Assembly (NCBI GenBank): GCA_965261725.1
Contig: CBDHDU010000040.1
Coordinates: 1 to 64,000 of the forward strand
Origin: CANDOC01 sp965261725
Lineage (GTDB): Bacteria; Pseudomonadota; Gammaproteobacteria; Pseudomonadales; Endozoicomonadaceae
Length of the DNA: 64,000 bases
Reading direction: 5' to 3'
Within the stretch, counting starts at the first letter, position 1; each line of letters starts with the position of its first letter. A program made the position numbers and the translations under genes. The notes beneath the pieces are model-generated. The model saw only the letters and a list, made by a program, of their open reading frames with translations, was not told the DNA's origin and ran no database searches. Of this stretch, positions 56,554-64,000 are shown one piece after another.

Positions 56554-57759
56554 ATGTTTGCAATGACAGCGCTATACCGTGCCCGCCTGGTGGCAACACG
56601 TGCGGCTTTGAGATTGATGGGTGGAGGTAAGCCGACAACGGTTATTGGTGCTGATGCCAGCCTGAAACTGTGTAAAATGATTACCGGGCTGGGCTTGCGT
56701 AAAGTAATGATCGTGACTGACAAGCCGTTGCTTGATCTGGGCATGATTGATGGTGTGCGTTCAACTTTGGAAACATTGGGCGCTCAGGTGACTATCTTTG
56801 ATGGTGTCAAGCCTGACCCAACGTACGACGTTGTTCGTGAAGGTTTAAATAAAGCGCGTGGCTGTGATGCCGATGCCGTACTGGCGATTGGCGGTGGTTC
56901 CTCCATTGATGCAGCCAAGATCATCTGTGCTTGTGTTACCAACAATAAAGATCCCAAGAAGCTGGTTGGTATTCTGAAAGTCCGTAAGCGTCCGTTACCT
57001 TTGTTTGTGGTTCTGACAACAGCAGGTACGGGTTCAGAAACAACTATCGGTGCGGTTGTGTCTGACGACCTGACCCATAAGAAAGGCATTGTGATTGATT
57101 CCAAAATCATGCCTTTGATCGCTGCCCTTGATCCGGTAATGATGAAAAAACTGCCGGCGCCGATTACCGCAGCAACGGGTATGGATGCACTGACGCACGC
57201 AATTGAAGCGCATATCAGTACCTTCGCAACAGATGAAACACGTTTTTATACCGGTGCGGCGACCCGTCTGTTACTTCAAAACCTGCCTAAGGCCTGTGGC
57301 TCCGAAAGTGAAGACCTGGACGTGAGGGAAAATATGGCAGTTGCTTCCTACTATGCTGGGTTAGGTATTTCCATGGCGCATGTGGGTTCTGTTCATGCCA
57401 TTGCTCATCAGTTAGGTGCCAAATATGGTATTCCGCACGGTCTGGCGAATGCAGTAGTGCTACCGTTTATTCTGGAACTTTATAAAGATGCAGCCAAAGC
57501 ACCACTGGCCGAACTGGCACGCATCTCCGGTATTGGTTCCATTACGATGTCTGATGTAGAGCTGGCAAATGCTTTTATCGGACATATTAAGAATCTGAAT
57601 CGTGAAATTGGTATTCCGGCTGGTTTTGACAAAATTAAACGTCAGGATATTGCAGATTTGGCTTCTGACGCTCTCACGGAAGGGAATGCTTACCCGGTAC
57701 CGGCCTTTATGACACGCCATCAGTGTGAATCTATTCTTGCCCGTATGATGTCTGCCTGA
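56554..57759 (+). CDS. Iron-containing alcohol dehydrogenase
   Basis: The protein has 401 residues. It oxidises alcohols or reduces aldehydes with NAD(P). The nucleotide-binding GGGSSIDAAK and TTAGTGSETT are clear. Metal ligands are Asp and His in TGMDALTHAIEAHIS, and the His pair in GSVHAIAHQLGAKYGIPHGLANAVV. The N-terminus carries about 25 extra residues (TALYRARLVATRAALRLMGGGKP) before the usual start. AT-rich sequence with a GGGGGAATG-like site precedes it. The next gene, an acyl-CoA ligase remnant, may once have been part of the same pathway. Confidence 0.9.
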   Translation: MFAMTALYRARLVATRAALRLMGGGKPTTVIGADASLKLCKMITGLGLRKVMIVTDKPLLDLGMIDGVRSTLETLGAQVTIFDGVKPDPTYDVVREGLNKARGCDADAVLAIGGGSSIDAAKIICACVTNNKDPKKLVGILKVRKRPLPLFVVLTTAGTGSETTIGAVVSDDLTHKKGIVIDSKIMPLIAALDPVMMKKLPAPITAATGMDALTHAIEAHISTFATDETRFYTGAATRLLLQNLPKACGSESEDLDVRENMAVASYYAGLGISMAHVGSVHAIAHQLGAKYGIPHGLANAVVLPFILELYKDAAKAPLAELARISGIGSITMSDVELANAFIGHIKNLNREIGIPAGFDKIKRQDIADLASDALTEGNAYPVPAFMTRHQCESILARMMSA

Positions 57760-57817
57760 GTCCAGAGCCTGCGAATTTATTAAATAAACCTGTCGTCAGT
57801 ACAGGTGAAGATGTTCC

Positions 57818-57843
57818 GTAGTCGCTTTGTGCGAAGTGACTAC
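57818..57843 (+). terminator. Hairpin after the alcohol dehydrogenase gene
   Basis: GTAGTCGCTT and AAGTGACTAC pair (one G-T) around a 6-base loop, followed by TTATTGATTTTT. Probably a terminator or attenuator upstream of the ligase remnant. Confidence 0.6.
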
Positions 57844-57869
57844 TTATTGATTTTTATGGGGGAAATTTA

Positions 57870-58560
57870 ATGTTAATTACTCAGCCTATCGAGCGTAATG
57901 CGCTGATTGCAGCGAATAAAACATCCACGGTCTGCGGTGACCGGGTTCGTACCTAGTCAGAGACCCGTGACCGTATTGCTCGTCTGGCAGCCGGTTTTCA
58001 GGCGCAGGGGCTGGTTGCAGGTGACCGTATTGCCATTTTGTCTCTGAACTCTGACTTCTATTACGAAACCTTTTTTGCCGCGCCCTGGTCAGGCGGTACG
58101 CTGGTACCTTTGAACATTCGCTGGAGTGTGCCGGAGAATATTTATGCACTGGAAGATTCCGGCAGCCGTTTCCTGATTGTTGATGACCAGTTTCTGGGTA
58201 TGGCGCTGGAAATTCTGGAGCGTACCGATCAGGATATCACCCTGATTTATGCGGGTGAGAAAGAAGCACCGGAAGGCATGCTGTCTTTTGAAAGCCTGAT
58301 TAAAGATAACGAACCTGTTACTGCCTTTGAACACGGTCATGATGATATGTTTGGTATCTTCTACACCGGTGGTACAACGGGCTTCCCTAAGGGGGTCATG
58401 CTGTCTCACAGCGCCTTCTGGGCCAGCAGTATGATTCTTGTCCCTGAAATGGGGCTGGGTGAGATCGGCCTGGAAGACGGTCACCAAACCTATTTGCATT
58501 CTGCGCCGATGTTCCACTGTGCTGATGCTGCTGTGGGCATGTGTTCTACCATCGCTGCAG
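57870..58560 (+). pseudogene. AMP-binding acyl-CoA ligase, amber codon and 3' truncation
   Basis: The ATG at 57870 has GGGGGA seven bases upstream. Codon 29 is TAG (57954-57956), where relatives have Trp (RVRT-W-x-E). The frame then runs on as a normal acyl-CoA ligase: FYYETFFAAPWSGGTLVPLNIRWSVPENIYAL, the P-loop-like YTGGTTGFPKGVMLSH and APMFHCADAA. Homology stops at about 58560, less than half the normal length of about 520 residues. It then reads into unrelated sequence. It cannot make an active ligase. Confidence 0.82.
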
Positions 58561-59207
58561 CCAGCCAGAGACCGGCGACTGCTGCCTTTCCTGAGCAAGT
58601 TAACAACTGCTCGCTTAATATTCAGTTTCCTGCTTGTCTATAGTTTCGTTTTGCTGTCTTTAGATTGGCAGTTTGGACAGGATTATGTCCGTCCGTATTT
58701 TTCAGATATTCAGAGATCGCCTTTCCTGTTTGGAATTAATACGACTTTTTCTGTATTTCTCCTCTGGGCGAGTGCTTTAACATTCTTTTTTCAACTAAAT
58801 TCATTAGCAGTAAGGAGGTAAAATATGCCTGCTACTTGGAGATTTTAATATTTGCATACTTGGGTTTTGATGACCGCTTCATGATCCATGAGCGTATTCG
58901 GGACTATACAGGGTTTAACGATATGTGGCCATTACTTGCAGTTGCACTGGTCCATGCTGCTTGTGTTGCTTATTTTTTCGTTAAAGGTCAGATCTCTTAC
59001 AATACACTCAAATATCTTTTTTTAGGCGGTGTCTGTTTTGTTTTTATGGCAGTTTTTGATGTTCTGATGCATCATCGAAGTTTTCTCCGTCTCAGCCTAG
59101 AAGATCTTTTTAAGTTATGGAGTAGCTTCTTCTTGTTTCTCTACTCTTATAGTTTCTTTAGAGAGAGGAGTGAGAATAACAATAGCTCGAATCTGCTCGA
59201 AAGCTAA
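58561..59207 (+). pseudogene. Multi-helix membrane protein, truncated and frameshifted
   Basis: Not recognised. From about 58561 one frame encodes LPFLSKLTTARLIFSFLLVYSFVLL and WASALTFFFQLN, then stops. The frame that continues (SSKEVKYACYLEILIFAYLGF, MWPLLAVALVHAACVAYFF, YSYSFFRERSE) runs to 59207. A one-base change near the T-run at 58785-58800 would join them into a protein of about 215 residues with five to six membrane helices. The 5' end was lost at the fusion with the ligase remnant. Confidence 0.5.
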
Positions 59208-59280
59208 AAAGAGAGCTAGAGAAAGCATGCAGCCCAAGATGCTTGTAGCTGCTGCCTTCAGGTTATTGCGGCTATGGGAA

Positions 59281-60498
59281 TCAAATCAGAATAAGCAACT
59301 TAGCAAGCAACAACGCAGAAACCGTCCCGATAGCTGCGCCAAAAACCGCCATAACCAACCCGGCGGGTATCAGTGACTGGTCATATACTCCGGCCACAAC
59401 CGGCGCAGAAGCCAGCCCGCCAATATTCGCCATTGATGCGATTCCACAGATATAAAGATCCAGCTTAAATATCTTGGCTAACAGCAGCAGAATAATCAGA
59501 TGGAAGCCAAGAATAAGCGCCCCGGACAGGATATAGTAAGCGACATCCTGAATATCAATGGATGATACATCGGTCAGACAAGATATTAGCCCCAGCACGA
59601 TATAGAGCATTACGCTGCCGATATGGTCAGGCCCTTTGATTTTATTCATGGGTGTCATACTGCCCAGAATCCCTGCCAACGTCGCCAAAATAACCACCCA
59701 ACTGCTACCACTGAAAAAAGTCCGGATATCATAAAGAGCGCTTTCAGCACTGAGACCGGCAGGATTGATGCACTGCTTGCCGAGAAAGATAACGATACCT
59801 GCAACGGCCATTCCCAATCCGATAGTCAGCATAAAGTCCATAAATTCGTATGAGCGCTTTTCTTCTCTTTCTGTGACATGCAAATGAATCTGGCTGATGA
59901 TTTTATCGATATCCGCACGGTGTGCACCGGAGAAACGATTAAATGCTGCACGCAGTGGTGCCAGTGAAATCATTAATAGAATCCAGCAGTTGGCACAGAC
60001 ATTATCCATAATCAGCGCATAAGTAATGCTGGTGGCACCTTCCGGAACTTCAAGCCCCTGTTGCGTGGCTGCCATATTGGTTGTTCCTCCAATCCAGGAA
60101 GAAGAGAGGATTGAGAAGGTCTGCCAGGCATCATCATCCAGCAAGTGATGCATACAGGTGTAAACCAGAATAAAACCCAGAATAATGCTGGTAGTCGCAG
60201 CAAGGAACGTCCCCAATAACCGAGGGCCAAGTCTGAATGCATCTCTGATATCGTTTTTTAATAACAGCATAAACAGCATCATGGGCAGCAGGTAGGACTT
60301 CAGACCGGAAATAAAATTGACCAGCTCAGGTGTCAGTTGCCATACATGCAGCGATGCGCCAATCATGCCGCCAATATAAATAAAAAGGATCGGAGGAATG
60401 ATTTTAAACAGGCGTATATGGAGTTTTCTGTCGCAGAAAAGCACGGCTGTAATAAACAGCATAAGCAGCGATAAGAAACTGAACGGGCTGGTTATCAT
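59281..60498 (-). CDS. DUF819-family (YjcL-like) membrane protein
   Basis: The protein has 405 residues with about eleven membrane helices. Family-typical segments include YIGGMIGASLHVW, SSSWIGGTTNMAATQQGL and CGIASMANIGGLASAPVVAGVYDQSLIPAGLVM, which look like paired transporter discontinuous helices. The ATG at 60498 has AAGGAA nine bases upstream. It may be an ion-coupled transporter; the substrate is unknown. It lies downstream of purT on the same strand, separated by a hairpin. Confidence 0.88.
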   Translation of the reverse strand: MITSPFSFLSLLMLFITAVLFCDRKLHIRLFKIIPPILFIYIGGMIGASLHVWQLTPELVNFISGLKSYLLPMMLFMLLLKNDIRDAFRLGPRLLGTFLAATTSIILGFILVYTCMHHLLDDDAWQTFSILSSSWIGGTTNMAATQQGLEVPEGATSITYALIMDNVCANCWILLMISLAPLRAAFNRFSGAHRADIDKIISQIHLHVTEREEKRSYEFMDFMLTIGLGMAVAGIVIFLGKQCINPAGLSAESALYDIRTFFSGSSWVVILATLAGILGSMTPMNKIKGPDHIGSVMLYIVLGLISCLTDVSSIDIQDVAYYILSGALILGFHLIILLLLAKIFKLDLYICGIASMANIGGLASAPVVAGVYDQSLIPAGLVMAVFGAAIGTVSALLLAKLLILI

Positions 60499-60604
60499 TG
60501 TTTGATATTCCTTGGGGAATGTGTAACAGCAACCCAATGATTCTAGACGCAGGTATCAAACCGGATAGCAGGAATTGAAATAAGGCGGGAGGGATGTACC
60601 AATA

Positions 60605-60633
60605 CCCTGCAGAAGCCGGTAGCTTCTGCAGGG
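60605..60633 (-). terminator. Perfect 12-bp hairpin after purT
   Basis: CCCTGCAGAAGC and GCTTCTGCAGGG surround a 5-base loop, 12 bp after the purT stop. The T-tract is weak on both strands, so it may be an RNA-stabilising or partial terminator structure. Confidence 0.6.
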
Positions 60634-60644
60634 TGATTATATCT

Positions 60645-61826
60645 TTAGAGCTTTATTGTTATCGCTTTGGCAGCACAAACAGCTTTGTCTTTAGCCGCTT
60701 CAATATCATCATCAATCGCAAGGGCAACACCCAGGCGGCGACGGCCATCGAGACCGGGCTTGCCAAACAGGCGCAGTGAGCTATCGGGTTCTGTCAGTGC
60801 AGCTTCAATATTTTCAAAGGCAGGCTGGTCAGATTTGCCTTCGCCCAGAATAACTGCCGATGCGGCAGCGCCAACCTGGTGAATGGTTGGAATTGGCAAG
60901 CCAAGCAATGCACGGGCATGCAGGGCAAATTCAGACAGGTTCTGGGAGATCAGTGTTACCATTCCGGTGTCGTGTGGGCGTGGAGAAACTTCACTGAAGA
61001 TGACTTCATCGCCTTTAACGAACAGCTCAACACCGAACAGACCATAACCGCCCAGCGCTTCAGTAATACGACCACCGACTGCATGAGCACGATCCAATGC
61101 CAGTTGCGACATGGGGTGTGGCTGCCAGGATTCACGATAATCACCGTCTTCCTGACGATGCCCGATAGGTGCACAGTAAGATGTACCATCACGGTGACGA
61201 ATCGTCAGCAGCGTGATTTCATAATCAAAATCTACAAAGCCTTCAACAATAATCCGTCCGGCCCCGGTGCGCCCACCTTCCTGAGAATAATGCCAGGCTG
61301 CTTCAAGCTGATCGGCACTGCGTACCAGTGACTGACCTTTACCAGAAGAACTCATAACTGGCTTGATTACACAGGGATAGCCAAGAGAGTCAGCGGCTTT
61401 CTGGCATTCTTCAAGAGTATCTGCAAAGAAGTAAGGTGAGGTCGGCAGTCCCAGTTCTTCGGCAGCCAGACGGCGGATACCTTCACGGTTCATGGTGAGC
61501 TGGGTAGCTTTAGCGGTTGGCACCACATTGAAACCTTCAGCTTCCAGTTCAACCAGCATATCGGTTGCCAGTGCTTCAATTTCAGGAATGATGTAATGGG
61601 GCTGTTCCTGCTGTACCAGCGCTTTCAGTTTTTCACCATTGAGCATATCAATAACATGATGACGATGGGCAACCTGCATCGCTGGAGCTCCGGCATAACG
61701 GTCTACAGCAATTACTTCAACGCCGAGACGTTGTAATTCAATGACTACTTCTTTTCCGAGTTCGCCACAGCCTAACAGCATGGCACGGGTCGCGGTGGGA
61801 GATTCAGGGGTACCGATGGATACCAT
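60645..61826 (-). CDS. purT: Formate-dependent phosphoribosylglycinamide formyltransferase
   Basis: The protein has 393 residues. It uses formate and ATP to formylate GAR in purine synthesis, an alternative to the folate-dependent PurN. The pattern is full-length PurT: ATRAMLLGCGELGKEV, VIAVDRYAGAPAMQVAHR, ATP-grasp PCVIKPVMSSSGKGQS, GRIIVEGFVDFDYEITLLT, FGVELFVKGDEVIFSEVSPRPHDTGMVT. I chose the ATG at 61826 because the family starts about twelve residues before MLLG-GELGKE; an upstream ATG adds 18 residues with no family match. Confidence 0.96.
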   Translation of the reverse strand: MVSIGTPESPTATRAMLLGCGELGKEVVIELQRLGVEVIAVDRYAGAPAMQVAHRHHVIDMLNGEKLKALVQQEQPHYIIPEIEALATDMLVELEAEGFNVVPTAKATQLTMNREGIRRLAAEELGLPTSPYFFADTLEECQKAADSLGYPCVIKPVMSSSGKGQSLVRSADQLEAAWHYSQEGGRTGAGRIIVEGFVDFDYEITLLTIRHRDGTSYCAPIGHRQEDGDYRESWQPHPMSQLALDRAHAVGGRITEALGGYGLFGVELFVKGDEVIFSEVSPRPHDTGMVTLISQNLSEFALHARALLGLPIPTIHQVGAAASAVILGEGKSDQPAFENIEAALTEPDSSLRLFGKPGLDGRRRLGVALAIDDDIEAAKDKAVCAAKAITIKL

Positions 61827-61951
61827 TACATGATGCTCGCTTTGCAGGGGAAAGGTGGTGCATAGGATAACCTTTTTCATTCCTTATGCACGTGGCTTGA
61901 ATCAATCGGTGACTGAAAAAATGCAGGGTGATGCTATTGACATACTTTTGC

Positions 61952-62647
61952 TTAACAGGCAGTCAATATTTCCTGTGAAGTCAGGTGGCGATAGCTGCCT
62001 TCAGGTAAATCTTGATCCAGATGGATATCACCCATGGATTCCCGGTGCAGCCCAATCACCGGATTGTGGAACCGGCCAAACATGCGTTTGATCTGATGAT
62101 AGCGGCCTTCATAGATTGTCAGTCGAGCCTGCTTTGGTGCCAGTATTTCCAATTGAGCGGGGCTGGTGGTGATGTTTTCATAGGGAAAGTAAATACCTTC
62201 GGCAAAACGTTCCCGGGTTTCCGGCACAATGGGTTTGGCGGTTGTTACCTTGTATACCTTTGGTTTTTTCAGTTCCGGAGCTGTCAGCCGTCTTGACCAG
62301 AGACCGTCATTAGTCAGCAGCATCAGCCCGGAGCTTGCCTTATCGAGCCGGCCGCCAATATGCAGATGTTCTGACAGCGTGCGGGGCAGCAAATCCATAA
62401 CAGTTTTATGTTCCGAATCTTTGGTAGCACTGACAACTCCGGCCGGTTTATTGAGCATCAGATACAGCGCTGGCTTGCCCTGCTGAATCACTTTGCCTTC
62501 TGTGGTTACCTGATCGAACTGGCTGATCTCACAGGTGCCGGAAGTTTCTGGCTGGTTGTTTACAGTAACCTGTTTACTGGCCAGTAAAATCTGAACTTTA
62601 CGGCGGCTCAACCCGGGATGCTGGCCTAATAATCGGTCTAATCTCAT
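61952..62647 (-). CDS. rsuA: 16S rRNA pseudouridine-516 synthase
   Basis: The protein has 231 residues. It isomerises U516 in 16S rRNA. It has an N-terminal S4 domain (MRLDRLLGQHPGLSRRKVQILL) and the catalytic domain with GRLDKASSGLMLLTNDG (catalytic Asp) and EGRYHQIKRMFG. The ATG at 62647 is the family start; the longer frame would run into the terminal repeat of the IS66 element at 62702. The element sits about 55 bp upstream and may have replaced the native promoter. Confidence 0.93.
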   Translation of the reverse strand: MRLDRLLGQHPGLSRRKVQILLASKQVTVNNQPETSGTCEISQFDQVTTEGKVIQQGKPALYLMLNKPAGVVSATKDSEHKTVMDLLPRTLSEHLHIGGRLDKASSGLMLLTNDGLWSRRLTAPELKKPKVYKVTTAKPIVPETRERFAEGIYFPYENITTSPAQLEILAPKQARLTIYEGRYHQIKRMFGRFHNPVIGLHRESMGDIHLDQDLPEGSYRHLTSQEILTAC

Positions 62648-62701
62648 GGCGGGGATTATTACAGCCGAAATGAATTCCTCCAATTGGGGGGGGTAAATTT
62701 C

Positions 62702-64000
62702 GTAACTATTCAGCACCCAGCAAAGAGTGACCGCAGTAATTCTTCATGGCTATAAGCAGGGCTTCAAAAACATTCTGCCCCTGCTTTCTCGCAGATGAAA
62801 CATAACTTCGTATTCGGCAATACCATTTCGCCCCTTCCTCGCTTCTGATGCAGCCCGATATTTTTTGCTTCACCTTGCCATTTCTGATGTCTTGCTCGCT
62901 GCCATTATTGTCGAAGGGGATGTTGAGGTCGGTCATGAACCTCAAAGTTTCGTCCTTGTACTCCACCAACCGCTTAAACAAGTTGAACGCTTTCGTATTC
63001 TTGACTTTGTCACGCCCCAACCGTTGCCGTACTCGTTCCATATAGTCGGCTTCTTCCGCTTGCGCCCTTTTTGCTGTTCGCTCGAACAGTGAAGAGATAC
63101 GCTGGCGGATGGATTCCGGCATCGCCTTCATTCCCAGCTTTCTAAAACCATTGCTGAGGTGACAGGCCAGTCTCAGCAGCCGCTGAAGACGAGCCGCAAG
63201 ATAGTTGCAGTCGCGATCAACGACACCCTGTAACTCCCTCAGGTGGTGGGCATTGCAGAGTACATGAGCCGCAGCATAGCGGAAGTAAACCTTGTAGTGG
63301 TCATGAACCAGTATCCCGGCAAAGGTCAGCAAAATACCCATCGTCTCTATGGCGGAATGTCCTTTACTCAAGTCCAGATGATAGTACGTCCACTTGTCAG
63401 TACGCAGGACATGCATCCACCACAGCGCTCCGGCTACTCTCATGCCTGTTTCATCAGCGCCTGCAATGGGTTCAACCTTAAGGGCGTCACTAATTGCCTG
63501 CTCAGTGCTGGCTAACCGGTCATAAGCATTGCTCTGGAAGGTGCAGATGGAACCCGGACTGACTTCCAATCCGAAAATATCCATGAAGAACTGGGAGGCA
63601 CGCTTGCAAGGTATAAGTTGATACTGACAAAGATACACGGCCAGCGCCTGAGTCACCGGTCCATACTGCACGTGAGCATCAACTCCTTCAGGGAAACGGG
63701 CTTGTGTCATGTGACCGCAGCGGCACTCTTTGATTTCGGCCACATGGGCTGTCACTTCAAAGTGACCAAAACGACCCGGTTCAAATACTTGCCTTTCAAC
63801 CAACTTGGCAATGTTTGCAGAGTGCAGGGACTGATGGCACTTCTCACAGTCTATAACCGGGTGATATTGGGTGCGGTCAGTGTCAGCGACTTGCTGAAGC
63901 GTTGAACCTTTGTGACCTTTCTGACCGCCGGGCTTTCGACCAGACCTCTGTCGTAAGCTTTTTGGGTTAGGTTTGTCGTCTTGTGGCTCACCCTCCACCG
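62702..64000 (-). mobile_element. IS66-family element, single-gene type, copy 3, cut by window end
   Basis: It starts with the same GTAACTATTCAGCACCC end as the other two copies. The far end is outside, so a target duplication cannot be checked. The inner flank is TAAATTTC. Confidence 0.9.
62706..63998 (-). CDS. IS66-family transposase (single-ORF type), copy 3, partial
   Basis: The 3' 430 codons are inside the window and are the same as in the two complete copies except for one or two residues. The N-terminal 75 or so residues are outside. It is probably intact. Confidence 0.9.
   Translation of the reverse strand: MEGEPQDDKPNPKSLRQRSGRKPGGQKGHKGSTLQQVADTDRTQYHPVIDCEKCHQSLHSANIAKLVERQVFEPGRFGHFEVTAHVAEIKECRCGHMTQARFPEGVDAHVQYGPVTQALAVYLCQYQLIPCKRASQFFMDIFGLEVSPGSICTFQSNAYDRLASTEQAISDALKVEPIAGADETGMRVAGALWWMHVLRTDKWTYYHLDLSKGHSAIETMGILLTFAGILVHDHYKVYFRYAAAHVLCNAHHLRELQGVVDRDCNYLAARLQRLLRLACHLSNGFRKLGMKAMPESIRQRISSLFERTAKRAQAEEADYMERVRQRLGRDKVKNTKAFNLFKRLVEYKDETLRFMTDLNIPFDNNGSEQDIRNGKVKQKISGCIRSEEGAKWYCRIRSYVSSARKQGQNVFEALLIAMKNYCGHSLLGAE

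Overview
The window looks like a gammaproteobacterial chromosome heavily invaded by insertion sequences. The core block (rpsP-rimM-trmD-rplS, ffh, a YpjD-like gene, a CorC/CNNM-type gene, purT, rsuA) is gamma-type. The accessory genes include secreted proteins with TPR, ankyrin-like, RING/TRAF-like and C2H2 zinc-finger motifs. That mix, with so many transposases, suggests an Endozoicomonas-like marine host-associated bacterium. This is inference from gene content, not a database match.

Layout. 1-6 kb: a partial sigma-region-4 protein, a DUF234-type ATPase, then an island edge made of a tRNA-Pro(UGG) 3' fragment, a tyrosine integrase and a DUF4224-type small gene. 6-25.6 kb: a pile of mobile elements. 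It holds IS1595, two IS66-family types, ISAs1, IS5 and IS91 remnants, and an IS630 nested in a second IS630 nested in an IS1595 nested in an IS91 gene. 26-28 kb: an AbiE-type toxin-antitoxin pair whose toxin gene carries an amber codon. 28.5-33.3 kb: a second copy of an IS66 element with a TPR gene. 33-38 kb: a BCCT transporter remnant, a secreted Cys-rich protein, and a pentapeptide-repeat ion channel between two YbaK-domain genes. 38-45.5 kb: four IS elements that broke an ankyrin-like gene and an aldehyde dehydrogenase-like gene. 45.5-62.7 kb: mostly core genes, with two decayed genes at 57.9-59.2 kb. The window ends inside a third copy of the single-gene IS66 element.

The most unusual content is two kinds of mobile element that appear to carry secreted, eukaryotic-like repeat proteins. 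(1) Two IS66 elements (8788-12488 and 28479-33283) hold a TPR-repeat gene inside their terminal inverted repeats. The ends are fixed by comparing the two copies, which have different flanks. The TPR gene has 3 repeats in one copy and 11 in the other. A 7-bp microsatellite (5 versus 2 units) places an in-frame stop in the first copy only. (2) Two tandem 3.5-kb units (14990-18479 and 18480-22343) each carry a roughly 1,030-1,060-residue gene 75 bp upstream of an IS91-family transposase start. The protein has a signal peptide, a RING/TRAF-like zinc region, a kinase-like core and a C2H2 array, with 8 repeats in one copy and 9 in the other.

The likely shared theme is transposon-borne effector cassettes that diversify by repeat-number change. 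Secretion, host targeting and expression are inferred, not shown.
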